64,000 nucleotides of DNA from Pseudomonadota bacterium (GTDB lineage: Bacteria; Myxococcota; Myxococcia; Myxococcales; Myxococcaceae): the NCBI GenBank assembly GCA_023423535.1, contig JAFAFL010000048.1, positions 1 to 64,000 on the forward strand, given 5' to 3'. A program made the position numbers and the translations under genes. Positions 1 through 7,384 of the stretch are shown one piece after another; the stretch's first letter is position 1; every line of letters starts with the position of its first letter. The notes below the pieces were generated by a model. That model had not been told where the DNA came from. It worked only from the letters and a program-made list of their open reading frames with translations, and ran no database searches.

Positions 1-60
1 TATCGACTGAGGCAGAAGAAGAAGGCAGGTTTGCTGAGCAGGACCATCGAGAAGAGCTGA
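1..60 (+). CDS. possible C-terminal end of an upstream gene (partial)
   Basis: From base 1 a frame stays open to a TGA at 58-60 and encodes 19 residues, rich in Lys and Arg at first and ending in IEKS. The start lies outside the window. Nineteen codons are too few to recognise a family, and the frame could be open by chance. Listed only because the window begins inside it. Confidence 0.2.
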   Translation, partial: YRLRQKKKAGLLSRTIEKS

Positions 61-620
61 TCACCCGGCCCGGGAGGGGGTCAGTTTTAGTGGCGCGCGG
101 GGGTCAAGAATTGCTGTCGCCTGACACGCGCCGCACCTGCAATCTCTCAGTCGTCAGCGCGCGGCACCTGAAGAAGGCGCTCGATGATCCTCACGACGTA
201 CAAGCCCATCGGCGACCACGCTGCACGACCCGGAGCCTCGAGAACGGGACCATCGGAACCTCGACACCCCTCCGTGAGGAGAGGCCACTTCATCCGCAGC
301 GACAACCACCGATCGACGCGACGATCGCGGGATTCAATGCTCCGGCCGAGTGCGAGGCAGACGCCGCTTGCTCAGGCACGGCGCGGTCTTCGGCGAGCCG
401 CACCGATGCAAGCGAAGAGAGGGCAGGGGACACGCGCCTCCAGGAGCCGGGCCGAGGACCCCCACCGTCTGCGGGCGATTGGGGGACCAGGTCGGGTCGG
501 CCCCCGAAGGCCAGCGAGCGTGGCCTTACGTACGACGACAGTCACGGCGTTCTACCGCTCGCGCCGCTTTCCCTTGTTCCAACGCAACCGCCGCTTGTTA
601 CCTGCTTCTCCGGCTCACTG
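61..620. other. 560 bp region without a recognisable gene
   Basis: This stretch lies downstream of mnmE, which ends at 621. Long frames cross it on both strands, but they are Arg/Ser/Pro-rich products of GC-rich DNA with no recognisable motif. No tRNA T-loop, no clear terminator and no array was found. Bases 112-134 match 25876-25898 (the first codons of the PLD-like gene) at 22 of 23 positions, which may be a remnant or chance. Confidence 0.5.
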
Positions 621-1973
621 TCATTTCCCGATACAGAAGCGTCGGAACAACTCCTCCAGCACCTCGTCGCCCGCGCGCTCTCCGCTCACTTCGGCCAGGG
701 CCTCGCTGGCGAGCGCGAGCTCCCCGGCGACGACCTCGAGCGTGGAGACGCGCGACGCTTCCAACGCGCGCTCCAGCGAGTCGCTCGTCCGGCTAAGCGC
801 ATCCATGTGGCGATCGCTCACCAGCACCGCGGCGCCGGCTGCGCCTCCCGCCATCAGCTGCGTGGAGATCGCTCGGAGCAGCTCGGCCACGCCCTCTCCG
901 GAAAGGCCGCTCACCGACAGCTCTGCCCCCACATCCGCGGCGGCGGCGTCCGCCTTGCCCCGCACCGTGAGCACCGGCACTTCGGGCCCTGCCCACCGGC
1001 GCCAGAGCTCGACGGAGTGGGGGAGGGCGTCCGGCGGAAGGAGGAGCACCGCGAGGTCCGCGCTCCGCACCGCCTCCTGCGCGCGGGCGATCCCGAGGCC
1101 CTCGATGCGGCCCGGCGACTCGCGAAGGCCCGCCGTGTCGAGCAGCGTCCACGACACGCCCTCCACCTCCACCCGCGCCTCGAGCACGTCCCGCGTGGTC
1201 CCGGGCTCGTCGTCCACCAGCGCGCGCTCGGCACCCACCAGCCGGTTGAAGAGGGTGCTCTTCCCCGCGTTCACCGGGCCGAACAGCGCCACCCGAGCGC
1301 CCCGCCGCAGCAATGCTCCTCGGCCGGCGTCCGACACCAGCGCGCGCGCCTCCGCCACCAGCGGGGTGAGTCGCTCCTCCAGACCCTCGTCGGCGCCCTC
1401 CGCTTCGTCGGGAAAGTTCAGCACCCCCTCGAGATCGGTGTGCAGCGCGAGCAGTGGCCGCTTCAGCGCCGAAAGACGCGAGGAGAGTCCACCCGCGAGC
1501 TGCGCGGCGGCGGCGCGGACGGCGGCCTCGCTCTCCGCAGCGACCAGCGCGCCCACCGCTTCCGCGCGCTGCAGGTCGATGCGCCCGTTCATGAACGCGC
1601 GACGGGTGAACTCACCGGGTTCGGCAAGGCGGGCGCGGCAATCGAGCAGGACCTCGCGCAGGAGCATCGCCAAAAGGCGCGGTCCGCCGTGCGCCTGCAG
1701 CTCCACCACGTCCTCGCCGGTGAAGGAGGCGGGCGCGCGGAAGACCAGCACGAGCCCCCGGTCCAGGACCGAGCCGTCGCGGGACGCGAGCTCGCAGAAG
1801 TGGGCGCGCCGGGGCTCGGGCTCGGACGGCAGGCCTCGCACCAGCGGCCGCACCACCTCCCACGCGTCCGGCCCGGACACGCGGACGATGCCCACCCCGC
1901 CCGGCGCGGGGCCGGTGGCGATCGCGGCGATGGTGGAGCCGGCCCCCGGAGTGCTCGGTAAAGAGGCGCTCAA
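621..1973 (-). CDS. mnmE: tRNA modification GTPase MnmE
   Basis: MnmE, with MnmG, installs the carboxymethylaminomethyl group on wobble uridine of certain tRNAs. The 450-residue product has the N-terminal folate-binding domain (TIAAIATGPAPGGVGIVRVS) and an inserted G domain with G1 GPVNAGKSTLFNRL, G2 GTTRD and G3 DTAG. It ends in FCIGK, the family's C-terminal C-[IVL]-G-K motif with the catalytic Cys. The G4 motif, normally NKxD, reads GKAD, so the guanine-contacting Asn is replaced by Gly. The start is a TTG with no strong ribosome site and places 12 residues before the first conserved strand. It is the last gene of the leftward rpmH-to-mnmE cluster. Confidence 0.95.
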   Translation of the reverse strand: MSASLPSTPGAGSTIAAIATGPAPGGVGIVRVSGPDAWEVVRPLVRGLPSEPEPRRAHFCELASRDGSVLDRGLVLVFRAPASFTGEDVVELQAHGGPRLLAMLLREVLLDCRARLAEPGEFTRRAFMNGRIDLQRAEAVGALVAAESEAAVRAAAAQLAGGLSSRLSALKRPLLALHTDLEGVLNFPDEAEGADEGLEERLTPLVAEARALVSDAGRGALLRRGARVALFGPVNAGKSTLFNRLVGAERALVDDEPGTTRDVLEARVEVEGVSWTLLDTAGLRESPGRIEGLGIARAQEAVRSADLAVLLLPPDALPHSVELWRRWAGPEVPVLTVRGKADAAAADVGAELSVSGLSGEGVAELLRAISTQLMAGGAAGAAVLVSDRHMDALSRTSDSLERALEASRVSTLEVVAGELALASEALAEVSGERAGDEVLEELFRRFCIGK

Positions 1974-1986
1974 CGGAAACGGAAGG

Positions 1987-2214
1987 CTAGTGACGCTCGG
2001 GGGGAGGGTTGTGGCCGCGCGCGGCCTTCTCCACCGCCTCGCGGTTCTGCTCGATGTACTCCTCGACCGCCGAGTCCAGCACGTCGAGGTCCCGCAACAC
2101 GCCCGGGTAGATGGCCTTGAAGGCGGGCGAACCCTCGTCGCCCCGCAGGCGGAAGCTCATCTTCAGCACCGCCGCGCCCCACAACTTGTCCTTCAGGCCC
2201 TTCGCTTTACCCAC
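1987..2214 (-). CDS. small conserved-looking protein between jag and mnmE
   Basis: This encodes 75 residues from a GTG start, with a GAGGAG ribosome site 6 nt upstream that overlaps the end of jag. The start lies 3 nt after the jag stop, so the two are probably translated together. The product is charged, with a Lys-rich N-terminus, a central aromatic segment (AFKAIYPGVLRD) and an acidic helix (AVEEYIEQN). No signal peptide or membrane segment is visible. I do not recognise the family. Its place inside a core translation and membrane operon argues for a housekeeping role. Confidence 0.6.
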   Translation of the reverse strand: MGKAKGLKDKLWGAAVLKMSFRLRGDEGSPAFKAIYPGVLRDLDVLDSAVEEYIEQNREAVEKAARGHNPPPERH

Positions 2215-2217
2215 CCG

Positions 2218-3015
2218 TCACTCCTCGCCGTCGTCCTCGTCCTCTTCATCATAGTCGGGGATGTGCGACTTCTTCGGCATCGGTTTCGGGTTCGACGGCA
2301 TGAACACCACCCGGCGGTGCCGCCCCTCTCCCTCTACCTTGCCCCGGACGAAGTCCACCTGCTCGGCCGCCTTCAGCAGCCGCGCGCGATCCTCCGCGCC
2401 GATCGCCGTCACCGCGTAGATCCGCCCCAGCTCCGCGCTCTTCTGCGCCAGCGCCCGGCCGAGCTCCGCCATCACCCCGTCCTCCGGGAGCTGCGCCGCC
2501 AGCGTGGACTCGTCGGCCTCCCGGTCCCGCTGACGCTGCGGGGCGCTCTCACGCGGGGCACCGCCCTCTTCACGGCGCTCTCGCCGATCGCGCTTCTTCT
2601 CGCCCTTGCCCTCGCCAGCAGGGGAGGGCGCCTTCGCCTCACGCTCCAGGCGCTCCGGGCGTTCAGCCTTCTCCGCGCGCTCGGGCCGGGGCGGCTTCTC
2701 GCGCTTCTGACCGGGGACGCGCGGCTCCGGGTGCCCGCCCACGCCGACGTTCACCCACTGCTTCTCCGGCCCGCGGTTGACGACCTTGTTCGCGAGGAAC
2801 TGGAGCGACTCCACCACCGGCGTGCGCTTGCCGGCGGTGAGGCCGGGGAACTCGCCCTCGGGAAAGAGCGCCACCGAGATCGACGCGGGGATCGCGGGCT
2901 GCCCCTCCGCCGCCGGGCGCTCCTCGACGTCCTTCACCTCCACCCGCGCGGCGAACCCCATCTTCCCCAGCACCTCGCCGAGGAACCCTTCCACCTGCCC
3001 GCGCTTGTCGCTCAC
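2218..3015 (-). CDS. jag: Jag/KhpB-type RNA-binding protein
   Basis: Jag proteins carry an N-terminal Jag region, a KH domain and a C-terminal R3H domain, bind RNA, and are usually encoded after yidC. This 265-residue protein starts at a GTG that overlaps the yidC stop (GTGA). The N-terminal Jag-like part (GFLGEVLGKMGF) and a KH-like segment with a long Lys/Arg/Glu-rich insert (about residues 100-170) are present. At the C-terminus the region ending GRHRRVVF aligns with R3H, but the RxxxH signature itself is missing: a Lys occupies the His position. A very acidic tail follows (DYDEEDEDDGEE). The gene order and overlap make the assignment secure despite the degenerate motif. Confidence 0.85.
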   Translation of the reverse strand: MSDKRGQVEGFLGEVLGKMGFAARVEVKDVEERPAAEGQPAIPASISVALFPEGEFPGLTAGKRTPVVESLQFLANKVVNRGPEKQWVNVGVGGHPEPRVPGQKREKPPRPERAEKAERPERLEREAKAPSPAGEGKGEKKRDRRERREEGGAPRESAPQRQRDREADESTLAAQLPEDGVMAELGRALAQKSAELGRIYAVTAIGAEDRARLLKAAEQVDFVRGKVEGEGRHRRVVFMPSNPKPMPKKSHIPDYDEEDEDDGEE

Positions 3016-4832
3016 TTCTTCTTCCCTCCCGCCGAAGCCTGCGCCGGCTTCTCCGAGCCGCGGCGCTTCTCGAGGTACTTCCGGATGCCGTACTGCTGCC
3101 CGATGGAGAGGACGTTGTTCGTGAAGATGTAGAGGGTCAGGCCGGCCGGGTACGCGAGCATCAGCGCGGTGAAGAAGATCGGCATGAACCAGGTCATGAT
3201 CCGCTGCTGCGCCTTGTCCATCATCGACGGCTGCAGCTTCTGGGTCGCGATCATCGTCACGCCGAGCAGCACCGGGAGGATGTAGGTCGGATCCTTGTAG
3301 GTGAGGTCCGTCCACACCGGCCCGAAGAAGGGCTCGCGGTAGATCTCGTACGAGTTGCGCAGGGTGGTGAAGAGCGCGATCCACACCGGCATCTGCAGGA
3401 GCAGCGGCAGACACCCTCCCAGCGGGTTCACCTTCGCCGTCTGGTAGAGCTTCATCAGCTCCACGTTCATCCGCTCGCGGTCGCCCTCGTACTTCTTCCG
3501 CAGCTCCTCCACCTGCGGCTGGAGCTTCTTCATGTTCTCGGCGGCGACCATCGACTTGAAGGTCAGCGGCACGAGCACGAGCTTCACCGTCAGCGTGAGC
3601 AGGATGATCGCCACGCCCCAGTTGCCGAAGATGCCGTAGAAGAACTTGAGGATCCCCAGCAGCACCACGCACAGCACCTGCCAGATGCCGAAGTTCACCG
3701 TGGAGACGAGCTTCGCGGTGTGGCCCGGCGGCGTGCCCAGCGCGGCGGACACCTGAGGCGAAGGCGCCTGCTCGAGGAACTGGGTGTCCTTCGGGCCGAC
3801 GTAGATGCCGAAGCGCTCGGTGTGCGTCTGTCCCGGCTCGACCTGGATGGGGAAGAAGCCCACCGCCACCCGTCCGGTCGGCGTGGCGTGCAGCTCGCAG
3901 CGGCCGGGGCGCGCCGCGTCCGCCGGATAGACGGCGCCGAGGAAGTACTGCTGGTCCACGCCCACGAAGTGCACCGGCCCGCGCAGCTCCTCCGCCTTGA
4001 TGGCGCCCTGGTCCGGCACGTACTGGTGCAGCTCGTCGTTCACGTAGCAGGTGGCCTTGCTCTCGTTGCCCACCCCGCCGAGCAACGACGCCTTCTCCTC
4101 CGGCGTGTTCGGGTCCACCCCGCGGCCGTAGTGCACCGACAGCTCGCCGCCCGCCGGCTGCGCGGAGACGTTGCGCAGCTGCAGCGTCATCACCGCCTCG
4201 AAGCCGTGCGCCGCGGGCACCAGCGCGTCCTCGGAGGCCGTCCACTGGATGGTCTTGCGCGCCTCCCAGGGGCCCTCGCGGGTGAGGAAGACCACCTTCT
4301 CCGGGCCCGAGGCGCTCTCGTCGAGCTCCCACGCGCTCCAGGGAGACAGGCCCTGCGGTCCGTGCACGCCCACCGCCAGCGCGGAGGGGAAGCCCGGGGC
4401 CGGCCGGCCCATGTCCATCTGCGGCGCGTCAGGGACCTCGCCGCCGAAGAGCAGCTTGTAGCCCTGGCCCACGCTCAGCGGGCGCTGCTCGCGCATCTTC
4501 TCGCCCTTGAACTCGGCGGCGACGAGCCCCGCGTTGGCCGAGGAGAGCCGCCAGGTCAGGTCCTTCTGGTCCACCGAGACCTCGCGGGCGGGCGGGGCCT
4601 TCCAGCCCTCCACGCCGCCCTCGACGCCGGTCGGTGCGGCTCCCGGCTCGGCGCCGGCAATGGGACCGCCTGTGGGCGCCTGGGCCTGCGCGGGCGTCCC
4701 GCCATCGACGGAGGCGGAGGCCGCTGCCTCGTCGGGGGACGGGGGCGGGGGCGCAGGGCTGAGCACCATGAACACCGCGGTCACCACGAAGGAGAGCGCG
4801 AGCGCGATGAGGAGCCGCTTCGACTGATCCAT
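3012..4832 (-). CDS. yidC: membrane protein insertase YidC
   Basis: YidC inserts and folds inner-membrane proteins, alone or with SecYEG. The ATG start gives 606 residues beginning MDQSKRLLIALALSF, a membrane anchor. A large periplasmic beta domain follows (about 60-370), then the conserved hydrophobic core with FGIWQVL, GNWGVAIILLTLTVKLVL, the Arg-containing groove segment (PLTFKSMVAAENMKKLQP) and the C-terminal hairpins with NPLGGCLPLLLQMPVW. The Lys-rich tail (GGKKK) is typical. It lies 7 nt from yidD and overlaps jag, in the classic rpmH-rnpA-yidD-yidC-jag order. Confidence 0.97.
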   Translation of the reverse strand: MDQSKRLLIALALSFVVTAVFMVLSPAPPPPSPDEAAASASVDGGTPAQAQAPTGGPIAGAEPGAAPTGVEGGVEGWKAPPAREVSVDQKDLTWRLSSANAGLVAAEFKGEKMREQRPLSVGQGYKLLFGGEVPDAPQMDMGRPAPGFPSALAVGVHGPQGLSPWSAWELDESASGPEKVVFLTREGPWEARKTIQWTASEDALVPAAHGFEAVMTLQLRNVSAQPAGGELSVHYGRGVDPNTPEEKASLLGGVGNESKATCYVNDELHQYVPDQGAIKAEELRGPVHFVGVDQQYFLGAVYPADAARPGRCELHATPTGRVAVGFFPIQVEPGQTHTERFGIYVGPKDTQFLEQAPSPQVSAALGTPPGHTAKLVSTVNFGIWQVLCVVLLGILKFFYGIFGNWGVAIILLTLTVKLVLVPLTFKSMVAAENMKKLQPQVEELRKKYEGDRERMNVELMKLYQTAKVNPLGGCLPLLLQMPVWIALFTTLRNSYEIYREPFFGPVWTDLTYKDPTYILPVLLGVTMIATQKLQPSMMDKAQQRIMTWFMPIFFTALMLAYPAGLTLYIFTNNVLSIGQQYGIRKYLEKRRGSEKPAQASAGGKKK

Positions 4833-4839
4833 GAAACGT

Positions 4840-5139
4840 TTACCGGGTAGAGGAGGGCGGGAGCAGGCCGAGCTTTTCGGCGCGCCGGCCCTCGGGAGGC
4901 GGGACGGGATCCACGCCTCCGGGATGGAACGGATGGCAGCGCGAGAGGCGCCGCGCGGTGAGGAGGAGTCCCCGACCGGGCCCGTGCGCGTGGAGCGCCC
5001 CGAGCGCGTAGCGGGAGCAGGAGGGGTGAAACCGGCAGGCCGGCGGGAGCAGCGGGGAGAGGAACGCGCGGTAGGCGCGGATCGGCAACGCGAGGAGGAA
5101 GACCAGGAGGTCCGCCAGGCGGTCACCGAGCCTTGCCAT
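4840..5139 (-). CDS. yidD: membrane protein insertion efficiency factor YidD
   Basis: A small amphipathic protein that assists YidC-dependent insertion. The 99-residue product has the family signature CRFHPSCSRYALGALHAHG followed by RLSRCHPFHPGGVDPVP. The ATG at 5139 lies inside the end of rnpA, an overlap of 17 nt, as in many bacteria. The C-terminal 20 residues after DPVP are variable. Confidence 0.95.
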   Translation of the reverse strand: MARLGDRLADLLVFLLALPIRAYRAFLSPLLPPACRFHPSCSRYALGALHAHGPGRGLLLTARRLSRCHPFHPGGVDPVPPPEGRRAEKLGLLPPSSTR

Positions 5140-5515
5140 CGAAACGCTCCCCGAGCCGGCGGGCGACTTCCCCGAATGCTCGCTCAAAGTGGGCGAAGTC
5201 CGCGTCCGCGGCGCTCGGACGGGCGATGAAGACCAGATCGATCCCTGCCGGGAGCTCGCCGCGACGTTTGCGGAACAGCTCCCGGAGGATCCTGCGGATG
5301 TGGGCGCGGACGACCGCGTTGCCCACCTTGCTGGAGACGGTGAGGCCCAGGCGGGTGGTGCCGGAGCCGTTGGGCAGCGCGAGGGCGAGGAGCGGACCTG
5401 CCGCACACTTCACCGCCGCGCCGCCTTCCTGCACCCGGAGGAACTCGCGCCGCTTGCGCAGCCGCAGCGAGGCGGGAAAGCGCTCGCCGCGGGGGGCCTC
5501 CGGAGGAACCGTCAC
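5123..5515 (-). CDS. rnpA: ribonuclease P protein component
   Basis: The protein subunit of RNase P, which trims the 5' leader of pre-tRNAs together with the rnpB RNA (not in this window). The product is 130 residues. The RNA-binding helix region reads SSKVGNAVVRAHIRRILREL. The usual RNRIKR signature is altered to RAHIRR, although spacing and flanks are conserved. The GTG start shares one base with the rpmH stop (TAGTG). It sits between rpmH and yidD as expected. Confidence 0.92.
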   Translation of the reverse strand: MTVPPEAPRGERFPASLRLRKRREFLRVQEGGAAVKCAAGPLLALALPNGSGTTRLGLTVSSKVGNAVVRAHIRRILRELFRKRRGELPAGIDLVFIARPSAADADFAHFERAFGEVARRLGERFDGKAR

Positions 5516-5667
5516 TACTTCTTGTACGCCGAGACCGTCAGGCGCTTGCGGCCCTTCGCCATGCGGCGCTTGAGGACGGCCTGGCCGGCCCTCGTCGCGT
5601 TCCGCTTCCGGAACCCGTGGGTACGGTTCCGCTTCACCTTCGACGGCTGATACGTGCGCTTCGACAC
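5515..5667 (-). CDS. rpmH: 50S ribosomal protein L34
   Basis: A 50-residue ribosomal protein with SKRTYQPSKVKRNRTHGF at its start and KRRMAKGRKRLTVS near its end, the full L34 signature. The GTG start is preceded by a strong GGAGGT ribosome site. It is the first gene of the leftward operon. Confidence 0.98.
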   Translation of the reverse strand: MSKRTYQPSKVKRNRTHGFRKRNATRAGQAVLKRRMAKGRKRLTVSAYKK

Positions 5668-5702
5668 GGGACTACCTCCGACACTGCAGAAAAGGCCGCC
5701 GC

Positions 5703-5730
5703 GCTTATCGCCCTTTCGGAGCCGAGTCAA
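5703..5730 (-). promoter_or_regulatory. candidate sigma-70-type promoter of the rpmH operon
   Basis: Read leftward, TTGACT (5730-5725) and ATAAGC (5708-5703) are separated by 16 nt. This places a start site about 30 bases upstream of the rpmH ribosome site. Inferred from sequence only. Confidence 0.35.
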
Positions 5731-5752
5731 CGTTGGTCGGACCTGCATGCCA

Positions 5753-6007
5753 TCCGATCAGGCGATTTTCTGTCCGATCAGGCTGCAAAACGCGATCAAC
5801 AAACGGAACGTACACGGGGCAAACCCGCGCGGATCCCTCCCACAACCCGTGGGGGTGGGTCCATCGTCCCCCACAAGACGTTTTCCGCCGCGTCGCCGGA
5901 GGGTCTCCCGAAAGCGGTCCAAAGGCCCCGATCCTTCGGGCACTTGAACTGGCCGCTTGATCGGGCCGGATTGCGTTTGTTACGTACCGCGCCCTTCGCC
6001 CGATCAG
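5753..6007. repeat. CCGATCA motif repeats in the rpmH-dnaA intergenic region
   Basis: TCCGATCAGGC occurs at 5753-5763 and again at 5773-5783, exactly 20 bp apart (two helical turns). CCCGATCAG recurs at 5999-6007, and the inverted form TGATCGGG lies at 5958-5965. The four copies span the 385 bp between rpmH and dnaA, which contains no gene and no clear DnaA box. They may be operators for a regulator of dnaA or rpmH. Confidence 0.4.
5957..5985 (+). promoter_or_regulatory. candidate dnaA promoter
   Basis: TTGATC (5957-5962) and TTACGT (5980-5985) are 17 nt apart and point toward dnaA. The -35-like element overlaps the inverted CCGATCA copy at 5958-5965, so a protein bound there would cover it. 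Inferred from sequence only. Confidence 0.3.
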
Positions 6008-6052
6008 CTTTTCACCGGGGGGCATCCTTTGACGGCGCTGGCGCTACATCCC

Positions 6053-7384
6053 ATGACCGACCCAACCGCAGGAAATCTCTGGGAAAAAGCGCTCGACCGG
6101 CTGCGCCTGGAGGGGAAGACCTACGCGCTGGGGTTCCTCGACCGGATGCGGGCGCTGGACCTGAAGGACGGGCAGCTGATCCTCGGCGTGCCGGACCTCT
6201 TCCTGCGGGACTGGGTGGACGAGCACTACAAGGGATACCTCCTCACCGTGTTCGCCGAGGCGGGCGCGGGGGTGAGGGACTTCGCCTACGAGGTGCTGCC
6301 GGAGGAGCTGAACCCGGGCCCGGCGCCCCACGCACCATCAGTGAAGGTGGTCAGCCCGCCGAGGCCGAACCGGCTGAACGAGCGGTTCACCTTCGACAAG
6401 TACGTCATCGCCGAGTCGAACCAGCTCCCCGCGGCGGCGGCGGCGGCGGTGGGGGAGAACCCCGGGCGCGTCTACAACCCCCTGTTCGTCTACGGGGGAA
6501 CCGGGCTGGGGAAGACGCACCTGCTCCACGCGGTGGGCCACAAGATCGTCTCGCGGAACCCCTCGGCGCGGGTGGTGTACCTGACCTCGGAGGAGTTCAC
6601 GAACGAGTACGTGGAGAGCGTGCGCGATCAGCGGATGCCCGAATTCCGGCGCAAGTTCCGCGAGGAGTGTGACGTCCTCCTCATCGACGACATCCAGTTC
6701 CTCGGGAAGAAGGAGGAGACCCAGAAGGAGTTCTTCTACACCTTCAACACCCTGCACGAGATGTCGAAGGCCATCGTGCTGACGAGCGACACCGTGCCGG
6801 CGGAGATCCCCGGGCTCGAGGACCGGCTGCGGTCGCGCTTCAACATGGGGCTCATCACCGACATCCAGGAGCCGGACCTGGAGACGCGCATCGCCATCCT
6901 CAAGAAGAAGAGCGAGGCGGACGGGATGAACATCCCGGACAGCGTGTGCCAGTTCATCGCCCGGTGGGTGCAGCGCAACGTGCGGGAGCTGGAGGGGGCG
7001 CTGGTGAAGATCAGCGCAGTGCACTCGCTGACGAAGCAGCCGGTGACCGAAGAGCTCGCGGCGCAGGTGCTCAAGGACCTGCTGCAGAACCACCGGCCGC
7101 TGGACATCGACCTCATCCAGCGCGAGTGCGCCCGCTACTACAAGGTCGCGGTGGAGGAGCTGCGCCAGGACCGGCGGATGAAGCAGATCAGCCACGCGCG
7201 GCAGACCGCGATGTACCTCGCGCGCAAGCACACCCAGGCCTCGTTCCCGGAGATCGGGAAGAAGTTCAACAAGGACCACAGCACGGCGATTGCCGCGGTC
7301 CGGAAGATCGAGACCCTGCTCAAGGACAACGCGCCGCTCCGGAAGGAGATCGCGGAGATCGAGCAGAAGCTGGGTGTGAACTAG
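6053..7384 (+). CDS. dnaA: chromosomal replication initiator DnaA
   Basis: DnaA binds DnaA boxes at oriC and opens the duplex. The product is 443 residues from the ATG, starting MTDPTAGNLWEKAL. It has the N-terminal oligomerisation domain, a short linker, an AAA+ domain with Walker A GGTGLGKTHLLHAVG and Walker B LLIDDIQFL, and the C-terminal box-binding domain with DHSTAIAAVRKIE. A TTG in frame at 6029 has a better spaced GGGGGG site and would add 8 residues, so the start is uncertain. The TAG stop shares a CTAG palindrome with the stop of the convergent amine oxidase gene. dnaN lies about 52 kb away rather than adjacent. Confidence 0.97.
   Translation: MTDPTAGNLWEKALDRLRLEGKTYALGFLDRMRALDLKDGQLILGVPDLFLRDWVDEHYKGYLLTVFAEAGAGVRDFAYEVLPEELNPGPAPHAPSVKVVSPPRPNRLNERFTFDKYVIAESNQLPAAAAAAVGENPGRVYNPLFVYGGTGLGKTHLLHAVGHKIVSRNPSARVVYLTSEEFTNEYVESVRDQRMPEFRRKFREECDVLLIDDIQFLGKKEETQKEFFYTFNTLHEMSKAIVLTSDTVPAEIPGLEDRLRSRFNMGLITDIQEPDLETRIAILKKKSEADGMNIPDSVCQFIARWVQRNVRELEGALVKISAVHSLTKQPVTEELAAQVLKDLLQNHRPLDIDLIQRECARYYKVAVEELRQDRRMKQISHARQTAMYLARKHTQASFPEIGKKFNKDHSTAIAAVRKIETLLKDNAPLRKEIAEIEQKLGVN

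Noticed and set aside
61..620. Possible tRNA or small RNA gene in the gene-free left region
   Set aside because: No GTTCRANNC T-loop, no cloverleaf pairing and no terminator hairpin with a T tract could be found.
184..3132. A 982-codon open frame on the + strand across mnmE, jag and the yidC end
   Set aside because: It runs opposite to well-supported genes, is made of Arg/Ser/Ala/Pro-rich sequence typical of the complementary strand of GC-rich coding DNA, and shows no motif.
2777..4332. Extended leftward frame joining jag into yidC as one 704-residue protein
   Set aside because: The upstream part reads the yidC gene in the wrong frame; the GTG at 3015 overlapping the yidC stop gives the normal Jag length.
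5668..6052. Origin of replication directly upstream of dnaA
   Set aside because: No TTATCCACA- or TTGTCCACA-like site was found here; the region has CCGATCA repeats and promoter-like elements instead. The cluster at 17.1-17.3 kb is a much better fit.
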